DNA of 18,755 bases, taken from Lachnospiraceae bacterium. GTDB taxonomy: Bacteria; Bacillota; Clostridia; Lachnospirales; Lachnospiraceae. The notes beneath the pieces were generated by a model. It was not told the origin of the DNA and ran no database searches. It saw only the letters and a list, made by a program, of their open reading frames with translations. The position numbers were made by a program, and so were the translations under genes. Shown here piece by piece: positions 13,420-18,755 of the stretch (positions are counted from its first letter, which is position 1; every line of letters starts with the position of its first letter). The stretch covers positions 1 to 18,755 of the forward strand of contig JAAVAG010000040.1 in assembly GCA_014804185.1 (NCBI GenBank). The letters run 5' to 3'.

Positions 13420-14214
13420 TTACAGTTCTCTGGATTTTCGTATACAGGCCGCCATGGCATCCATGACCGCCCCCCGCATCCCTTTTTTCTTTAGCACTTT
13501 CACAGCCTCTATCGTCGTTTGTCCCGGAGTACACATCATATCTTTCAGTTCACCCGGATGTTTCCCGGTCTCCAGCACCATCCTGGCGCTACCCAGCACC
13601 GCCTGGGCCGCCATCTCATACGCCTGCCTGCGGGGCATCCCCTCCGCCACGGCCTCATCCGCCATGGCCTCAATAAACAGAAACACATACGCGGGGGAAC
13701 TGCCGCTGACCCCTACCACAGTGTCCATCAGGCGCTCCGGCACCTCGCTCACCGTGCCGAAAGAACCAAGCCACCGTGCCACCTGACTTTTTTCCGCCTG
13801 AGATATGCTGTCGTTTGCACAGAACGCCGTACAGCCCGCCCCCACCAGTGCGGGCGTGTTGGGCATGCAGCGCACCAGTCTGATCTTCTTTTCAAACGCA
13901 CTTTCAATCCAGTCCATGGTCTTTCCCGCGGCAATGCTGATGATAACCGTTTCCTCGGAAACCGCCTCCCGGATCTGTGCAATCACCTCCGGAAAAAAGA
14001 TCGGTTTTACCGCCAGAAACAGATAGTCCGCCTCCGCGGCAGTCTTTCTGTTGTCCGTACCCGCGGTGATGCCATACCGCTGCGCCATGCGCAGAGCTGT
14101 CTCTTCTGTCCTGCAGGATCCCTGTATGTCCGCCGCACAGACCGCTCCCTTTCCAAGCATGCCGCCGATTATGGCCTCCGCCATATTCCCCAAACCGATA
14201 AACCCTATTTTCAC
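13420..14214 (-). CDS. proC: Pyrroline-5-carboxylate reductase
   Basis: This 264-residue enzyme makes proline from pyrroline-5-carboxylate with NAD(P)H. The Rossmann motif GFIGLGNMAEAIIGGML is at the N-terminus, followed by ADYLFLAVKP and VRCMPNTPALVGAGCTAF. The C-terminal dimer/active-site domain has GVSGSSPAYVFLFIEAMADE and the signature GELKDMMCTPGQTT. The length is normal. The start codon is GTG at 14214, preceded by GAGGGAG. It begins 19 bases after potD on the same strand, so it is probably the last gene of the polyamine transporter operon, with its own product serving proline synthesis. Confidence 0.97.
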   Translation of the reverse strand: MKIGFIGLGNMAEAIIGGMLGKGAVCAADIQGSCRTEETALRMAQRYGITAGTDNRKTAAEADYLFLAVKPIFFPEVIAQIREAVSEETVIISIAAGKTMDWIESAFEKKIRLVRCMPNTPALVGAGCTAFCANDSISQAEKSQVARWLGSFGTVSEVPERLMDTVVGVSGSSPAYVFLFIEAMADEAVAEGMPRRQAYEMAAQAVLGSARMVLETGKHPGELKDMMCTPGQTTIEAVKVLKKKGMRGAVMDAMAACIRKSREL

Positions 14215-14233
14215 GCTGACTCTCCCTCTATAC

Positions 14234-15358
14234 TCAGTTGCATGCGTTACGGAATTCGTTCCAGATGGTCATGTGCAGATCTTCGGCTTCCTGGGAGATG
14301 TTCTGGATGATCTCTCCCTCCGCCGCATCCTCCGGCAAAACCAGCAGCTTTCTCATATCCTCCGCGATATAATCCTCCGCCGCCTTGTTGGTGCAGTAAT
14401 ACCCCATGAACGTAAAGCAGGCTGCCGCGTTCTCCGGACGGCTGATATAATCAAGAAACGCATAGGCCGCAGCGGCATTTGGCGCCTGCGCAGGAATAAA
14501 GCAGGCCATAATGCCGAATCCCAGGCCCTCTTTCGGATACACGATCTTCAGATCCGGTCTTGCCGTTATGGCGACATACACCTGGGATGTATAGAGAAAT
14601 CCCACAGCCGCCTCACCGCTGATCACAAAGTCCTGTGTATTGTTGTCATTGATCACACGGATATTGGGAGCCAGTTCCAGCATTTTATCACCGGCACTGC
14701 GGATCGTCTCCAGATCGTCCGTATTGTAGGACTCTCCCATAACCTTCAGTGCGATGCCGTTGACCACCCGGTAGTTGGCTGTCAGTGCAATATTGTCTTT
14801 CAGCGCCGGATTCCACAAATCCTCGTAGCCGGTGATCTCCAGATCCGTCAGTGCCGGATCATACACCAGAAGCGGTATTCCGGCGCCGTAAGGCACGGTA
14901 TATTCATTTTGCGGATCATAAAACTGGGACATAAAGACAGGGTTATGATTGCCGTAATTCTGCATTTTGGATGTATCCAGTTTCTGCGCCAGACCTTCCG
15001 CAATTACCAGTTCTATAATATAGTCGTCGGCAATCACCAGATCATAATCTCCGCCCTGGTTCTCCTCCAGCTTTGCCAGCATATCCTCGTCATAGTCAAA
15101 ATTGGAGTAACGGATCCGGATGCCCGTCTCCTCTTCAAACCCGCTCAGGATCTCCTGGGGAAACATACCGTCCCAGGTATACAGATTCAGTTCCCCGCCG
15201 ATGCCGCCTCCCTCGCCGGATCCGGACGCCCCGTCCTGATCCGTATCCTTGTCCGCATCCGCGCCGCAGCCCGCAAGCAATGCCATGACAGCCATCGTTC
15301 CCGCCAGCAGCGCCGATACTCTTTTCCATAAATTATTTTTTGATAAATAATGATTCAT
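14234..15358 (-). CDS. potD: Polyamine ABC transporter substrate-binding lipoprotein
   Basis: This 374-residue lipoprotein captures spermidine or putrescine outside the membrane. The signal peptide (about 1-30) ends in the lipobox LLAG-C with the modified cysteine at C31, followed by a Gly/Ser/Asp-rich linker (about 32-52). The mature part is typical of the PotD/PotF family: LNLYTWDGMFPQEILSGFEE, then YDLVIADDYIIELVIAEGL, then PYGAGIPLLVYDP, GEAAVGFLYTSQVYVA and AYAFLDYISRPENAA. The ATG at 15358 has a perfect AGGAGG; an in-frame start at 15394 would overlap potC. It is the fourth gene of potABCD. The exact substrate (putrescine, spermidine or both) cannot be read from the sequence alone. Confidence 0.96.
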   Translation of the reverse strand: MNHYLSKNNLWKRVSALLAGTMAVMALLAGCGADADKDTDQDGASGSGEGGGIGGELNLYTWDGMFPQEILSGFEEETGIRIRYSNFDYDEDMLAKLEENQGGDYDLVIADDYIIELVIAEGLAQKLDTSKMQNYGNHNPVFMSQFYDPQNEYTVPYGAGIPLLVYDPALTDLEITGYEDLWNPALKDNIALTANYRVVNGIALKVMGESYNTDDLETIRSAGDKMLELAPNIRVINDNNTQDFVISGEAAVGFLYTSQVYVAITARPDLKIVYPKEGLGFGIMACFIPAQAPNAAAAYAFLDYISRPENAAACFTFMGYYCTNKAAEDYIAEDMRKLLVLPEDAAEGEIIQNISQEAEDLHMTIWNEFRNACN

Positions 15359-15381
15359 TGTGTTCCTCCTGTGATTATGAT

Positions 15382-16176
15382 TTATTCCGGACACTTTCGT
15401 TCCGAGACTGTTTTTATTTTTCCCGCCAGAGCCGCTCCCGCAAGCAGCAGAAGCGTAACTCCCAGCATAACCGCCGCCAGCGCGTTAATCTCCGGCGTCA
15501 CGCCTGTTTTCAGCTTTGTGTATATTTTTACGGGCAGGGTATTGACGGTGGGTCCCGTCACAAAAATGCTGATCACCACATCATCGAAAGACATGGCAAA
15601 GGCCAGCATGACGCCCGAAAGGATCCCCGGCAGGATGGCCGGAAAAGTCACATCCCAGAACACCCGAAACGGCGATGCTCCCAGATCCAGCGCCGCCTCC
15701 TCCAGCGATTTATCCATTCCCGCCAGCCGCGTGGTCACCATGGAATAAATATAGGGGATTTCGAACGCCGTGTGGGCGATCACCAGTGTCAGCATGCCAA
15801 AAGGCAGCCCCATCAGGGAAAACACCGACAGAAACACCATGCCCAGGATGATCTCCGGTATCATGATGGGCAGCATGGAAAACATGGCCAAAGCATCATT
15901 CAGCCTGCTTTTTCTGCGGTACATGCCCACCGCCCCCGTAGTGCCGATCACCGATGCGCACAGGCAGCTTAAAAGGGCCAGAATCAGGCTGTTTATCAGC
16001 GCCTCCCGGATGTCCCGGTCACGCAGAAGTTCCCGGTACCATTCCAGGGAAAATCCGCCCCAGACAGAAGAAATTCTGGAGGCGTTAAAGGAATAGATGA
16101 CAGTCAGCAGAATCGGAATATATGTGACTGCCGTGACAATACCCACATAGACAAAAGGCCACTTTCTGTTTTTCAC
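15382..16176 (-). CDS. potC: Polyamine ABC transporter permease PotC
   Basis: This 264-residue inner-membrane permease has about six hydrophobic segments. The EAA loop that contacts the ATPase is visible as LEEAALDLGASPFRVFWDVT, followed by FPAILPGILSGVMLAFAMSFDD, which is characteristic of the PotC type. The start is GTG at 16176, with GGAGGG 6 bases upstream, and overlaps the potB stop by 4 bases (GTGA). It pairs with PotB to form the channel. Confidence 0.96.
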   Translation of the reverse strand: MKNRKWPFVYVGIVTAVTYIPILLTVIYSFNASRISSVWGGFSLEWYRELLRDRDIREALINSLILALLSCLCASVIGTTGAVGMYRRKSRLNDALAMFSMLPIMIPEIILGMVFLSVFSLMGLPFGMLTLVIAHTAFEIPYIYSMVTTRLAGMDKSLEEAALDLGASPFRVFWDVTFPAILPGILSGVMLAFAMSFDDVVISIFVTGPTVNTLPVKIYTKLKTGVTPEINALAAVMLGVTLLLLAGAALAGKIKTVSERKCPE

Positions 16177-17066
16177 ACCATGCCCTCCAGTCTGGACGTC
16201 CCCGTAATCCTCCGGTACAGGCGGATCATCAGAGTGGTAAGAAGCATCAGCACCACGGACATAGCCGCCGCAAAGGGCTGGTTCCTGCCCTTGGTGATCT
16301 GCTCCTGAATCACACTGCCCACCAGCACGATCTTATTTCCGCCCAGGATATCCGCGATAAAAAACAGCCCCATGGACGGTATAAAGGTAAGCACCACCCC
16401 GGATAACAGTCCAGGCAGTGTCAACTTGAATGTCACGGTCCAGAACGCCCGAAAGGAGGATGCCCCCAGATCCCTGGACGCCTCCACCAGTGTCCAGTCC
16501 ATCTTTTCCGCGCTGGAATAGACCGCCAGAATCATAAAAGGCAGCAGCGCGTAGATCATCCCCACCACCACCGCTGGATAAGTATACAGCAATTTCAGCG
16601 GTTCTGCGGTAATATGCAGCCCCATCAGAAACTTATCCAGAACGCCGTTGCTGCGAAATACGATAATCCATCCGTACAGTCTGATCAGTGCGCTGGTCCA
16701 GAACGGGATCATGATCAGAAGCAGCATACGCTTCTTCCAGACCGCGTTCATCCTGGCCATAAAATAACCGTAAGGGTATCCGATCAGCGCCACCAGAATC
16801 GTGGAGATGACAGCCAGCCGGAACGATTCCGCAAAGGTGCTTAAGTACAGCGGCTCCAGTATTCTCTTATAATTATCCAGGGTAAAATCAAACTCCACGC
16901 CCCACACTTTTGCCCTGCTCAGTACGCTGAGCAGAAACATGTACAGAAAGGGCAGTATCACAAACAATATCGTAAAGATGTAAATCGGCGCCAGCAGCAG
17001 CCACTGCGGCTGCCCGCCGCCGGAAACTTTTCTTTTCTTCATCCCTGCACCCTCTGTCGATTTCAT
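16173..17066 (-). CDS. potB: Polyamine ABC transporter permease PotB
   Basis: This 297-residue permease has a basic N-terminus (KKRKVSGGG) and about six membrane segments. The first long hydrophobic stretch is LAPIYIFTILFVILPFLYMFL. The EAA loop reads LVEASRDLGASSFRAFWTVT, followed by FKLTLPGLLSGVVLTFIPSMG, typical of PotB. The ATG at 17066 overlaps the potA stop by 4 bases (ATGA) and has GGAGG 9 bases upstream. The ATG eight codons later is a weaker alternative. Confidence 0.96.
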   Translation of the reverse strand: MKSTEGAGMKKRKVSGGGQPQWLLLAPIYIFTILFVILPFLYMFLLSVLSRAKVWGVEFDFTLDNYKRILEPLYLSTFAESFRLAVISTILVALIGYPYGYFMARMNAVWKKRMLLLIMIPFWTSALIRLYGWIIVFRSNGVLDKFLMGLHITAEPLKLLYTYPAVVVGMIYALLPFMILAVYSSAEKMDWTLVEASRDLGASSFRAFWTVTFKLTLPGLLSGVVLTFIPSMGLFFIADILGGNKIVLVGSVIQEQITKGRNQPFAAAMSVVLMLLTTLMIRLYRRITGTSRLEGMV

Positions 17067-18100
17067 CTATACGTTCCTCCGTCAGCAGTTCCTCCCTCTA
17101 TGGCGCAAACTTTTGCCGCGGTCGGCACATCCACTTCCACCGCATGCTCCGGTTTCCATCCGATCCTGCATACGCCGCCCTCGCGTATATCCGCGTCGAT
17201 ACCGCTGCGGCTGGCTGTCACCTCCTGACCGTCCGCAAGACGGAACAGAATACGAAGCTGCCCTCCCGCAAAGGATTTTTCCACCACGCTGGCCTCCCGG
17301 ACACATTCCGGCTCCCCGTTCATCAGCACGTTCTCCGTGCGGACGGCGTAGACGCTGCCTTCCTCCCGAAAGATATTGGCGTTTCCCACGAAATCGGCCA
17401 CATAACTGGTCCTGGGATGATAGTAAATCTCATTTGGCGTACCCAGCTGCTCCAGCACACCCCTGTTCATCACCGCTATGCGGTCGGACATATTGATGGC
17501 CTCATCCTGATCATGGGTGATATAGACAAAGGTAATCCCAAGCCTCTTCTGCAGACGCTTCAGTTCCAGCTGCATCTGTCTGCGCAGCTTCAGATCCAGC
17601 GCTCCCAGCGGTTCATCCAGAAGCAGCACCTTAGGCTGACCCGCCACCGCTCTGGCGATAGCCACCCTCTGCCTCTGTCCGCCGGAAAGCTGACCGGGCA
17701 TCCGCTTTTCAAATCCCTCCAGCTGAACCAGCCTGAGCATCTCTTTCACTTTTTCCGCGATATCGCTTTTGGGAAACTTTTTTATTTTCAGTCCGTATCC
17801 GATATTTTCGGCCACATTCATATGAGGAAACAGGGCATAATTCTGAAAAACTGTGTTTACCGGACGTTTATTGGGCTCCAGACCGGTGATATCCTCTCCC
17901 TCCAGGATCACCTGCCCGGCGTCCGGCGTCTCAAGCCCCGCTATGATCCGCAGCGTTGTGGTCTTGCCGCAGCCGGAAGCTCCCAGAAGCGTAATAAATT
18001 CTCCCCTGTGGATTTCCAGTTCGATCCCGCTGAGCACCTCCGATGTTTCCTCAAAACTCTTTCGTATTCCCTTTAACTGTAAAATAATCTGATCTTCCAT
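17063..18100 (-). CDS. potA: Polyamine ABC transporter ATP-binding protein PotA
   Basis: This 345-residue ATPase powers the PotBC channel. Walker A is GASGCGKT (40-47), the Q-loop lies in TVFQNYALFPHMNV, the signature is LSGGQRQRVAIARA, Walker B is VLLLDEPLGALD, and the switch histidine is in ITHDQDEA. The C-terminal TOBE regulatory domain (about 245-345) is present. I chose the ATG at 18100 because AGGTGG lies just before it; the in-frame GTG at 18109 falls inside that ribosome site. It is the first gene of the operon, and a short inverted repeat overlaps its promoter region. Confidence 0.97.
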   Translation of the reverse strand: MEDQIILQLKGIRKSFEETSEVLSGIELEIHRGEFITLLGASGCGKTTTLRIIAGLETPDAGQVILEGEDITGLEPNKRPVNTVFQNYALFPHMNVAENIGYGLKIKKFPKSDIAEKVKEMLRLVQLEGFEKRMPGQLSGGQRQRVAIARAVAGQPKVLLLDEPLGALDLKLRRQMQLELKRLQKRLGITFVYITHDQDEAINMSDRIAVMNRGVLEQLGTPNEIYYHPRTSYVADFVGNANIFREEGSVYAVRTENVLMNGEPECVREASVVEKSFAGGQLRILFRLADGQEVTASRSGIDADIREGGVCRIGWKPEHAVEVDVPTAAKVCAIEGGTADGGTYR

Positions 18101-18144
18101 CGTGTCCACCTGCTTACTGCAATACGAAATTGAAATATATATCC

Positions 18145-18177
18145 TACTAAATTAGTATACTTTTCCTCCCCTGTCAA
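18145..18177 (-). promoter_or_regulatory. Promoter and candidate operator of the pot operon
   Basis: On the minus strand TTGACA (18172-18177), overlapping the upstream gene's stop, is 17 bases from TAATTT (18149-18154); an alternative is TTGGGT-17-TATACT. Both possible -10 boxes fall in or beside the perfect inverted repeat TACTAA-A-TTAGTA (18145-18157). This half-site resembles operators known for Rrf2-type regulators (CymR/IscR) in Firmicutes, a comparison made from memory. Repression of the operon by a protein bound there is inference. Confidence 0.5.
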
Positions 18178-18755
18178 CCCAAAGTGAAAAAATCGCAGTG
18201 CCCCGCCCTCTGCCTGTGCGCCTCATACACAAGCAGTGCGGCGGACACGGCCGCATTTAAGGATTCCACCTGTCCTTCCATGGGAATTTTGAGATAATGC
18301 TCCGCCAGATCCGCGTTTTCCTTTTTCAGCCCTCTTCCCTCATTTCCGATGAGAAAAGCCGTTCCTGCCCGAAAATCAAACGTATCATAATAAGCCTTTC
18401 CTTCCAGATGAGCGGCATACACATGAATGTCCGCTTCCGACAACATCTTTACCGTATCCCCCAGGTTTTCCACATAAATATGCGGCACCCGGAAAATCGA
18501 TCCCATGGTTCCGCGCACGGTTTTGGGATTATAGATGTCCGCCGTGTCCCGGCTCATGATCACGCCGCTGACCCCCGCCCCCTCCCCGGTGCGCAGAATA
18601 GTTCCCAGATTCCCCGGATCCTGCAGATCCTCCAGCAAAAGAAGCAGCGGAGGATGCCCCTGCCCGGCGCCCAGCATCTCCTCAAGCGTGCAGGACGGGC
18701 GGTTTAAGACGCACAAAATTCCCTGAGGCGACTGTGTGTCCGACATTTTGCCGAG
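18174..18755 (-). CDS. SpoU/TrmH-family RNA 2'-O-methyltransferase, partial (5' end outside window)
   Basis: This knotted (SPOUT) methyltransferase uses S-adenosylmethionine to methylate a ribose in rRNA or tRNA. The three family motifs are intact: motif 1 LEDLQDPGNLGTILRTGEGA, motif 2 FLIGNEGRGL, and motif 3 IPMEGQVESLNAAVSAALLV. The frame stays open past the ATG at 18746 (LGK precedes it) to the window edge. The N-terminal RNA-binding domain usual for this family is not included, so the ATG at 18746 is almost certainly internal. The target nucleotide cannot be told from this part. The stop overlaps the -35 box of the pot operon. Confidence 0.93.
   Translation of the reverse strand, partial: LGKMSDTQSPQGILCVLNRPSCTLEEMLGAGQGHPPLLLLLEDLQDPGNLGTILRTGEGAGVSGVIMSRDTADIYNPKTVRGTMGSIFRVPHIYVENLGDTVKMLSEADIHVYAAHLEGKAYYDTFDFRAGTAFLIGNEGRGLKKENADLAEHYLKIPMEGQVESLNAAVSAALLVYEAHRQRAGHCDFFTLG

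Noticed and set aside
14051..15331. Long plus-strand open frame (426 codons) opposite potD and proC
   Set aside because: It lies antisense to two clearly recognised genes and spans their boundary. Its translation has no recognisable domain and no ribosome site was evident, so it is a frame shadow of GC-rich coding sequence.

Overview
The window looks like a chromosomal segment of a spore-forming Firmicute of the class Clostridia, most likely a Lachnospiraceae member. The reasons are the gene order birA / small conserved protein / coaX / dusB / unknown / greA / lysS, the strong GGAGG-type ribosome sites, the near-consensus sigma-A promoters, a SleB-type spore-cortex/cell-wall hydrolase, and an apparent Lachnospiraceae-restricted small protein (family recognised from memory). 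Almost every gene is on the minus strand; only an XRE regulator and an excisionase-like gene read rightward.

Layout. (1) Bases 1-2640 are visibly more AT-rich and mixed in strand. They hold two tandem paralogous zinc-ribbon membrane proteins (the first runs off the left edge), a divergent XRE repressor, a 57-residue ribbon-helix-helix-like protein convergent with it, and an excisionase-like HTH protein with no integrase. This resembles the regulatory end of a decayed integrative element, closed off by a strong hairpin before lysS. (2) Bases 2789-9010 (right to left: birA, DUF6145-like gene, coaX, dusB, unknown gene, greA, lysS) are a compact housekeeping cluster for cofactors (biotin, CoA), tRNA modification and charging, and transcript elongation. 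greA has its own perfect TTGACA-17-TATAAT promoter. (3) argF (ornithine carbamoyltransferase) lies just upstream of birA. (4) An nfeD-like / SPFH (stomatin-like) pair forms a membrane-organising operon with its own promoter; the NfeD protein has an unusual glutamine-rich pentapeptide repeat tail. (5) A two-SH3 SleB-type hydrolase has a consensus promoter and a terminator. (6) A complete polyamine ABC importer operon potA-potB-potC-potD runs into proC. An inverted repeat overlaps the promoter of this operon. (7) A SpoU/TrmH-family RNA methyltransferase runs off the right edge.

The most interesting structure is between the genes. A two-hairpin repeat unit occurs twice in about 88% identical form (2273-2350 and 10124-10205), with two weaker relatives in other gaps (4343-4375, 11233-11260). 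An 88-bp near-perfect palindrome lies at 11947-12034. Three direct TTCTGTGA repeats lie in front of the ribbon-helix-helix gene. I did not find a clearly new multi-gene system. The zinc-ribbon/XRE/RHH/Xis cassette at the left edge is the best candidate for something undescribed, but it is cut by the window boundary. No tRNA, rRNA, CRISPR array or transposase gene was seen.
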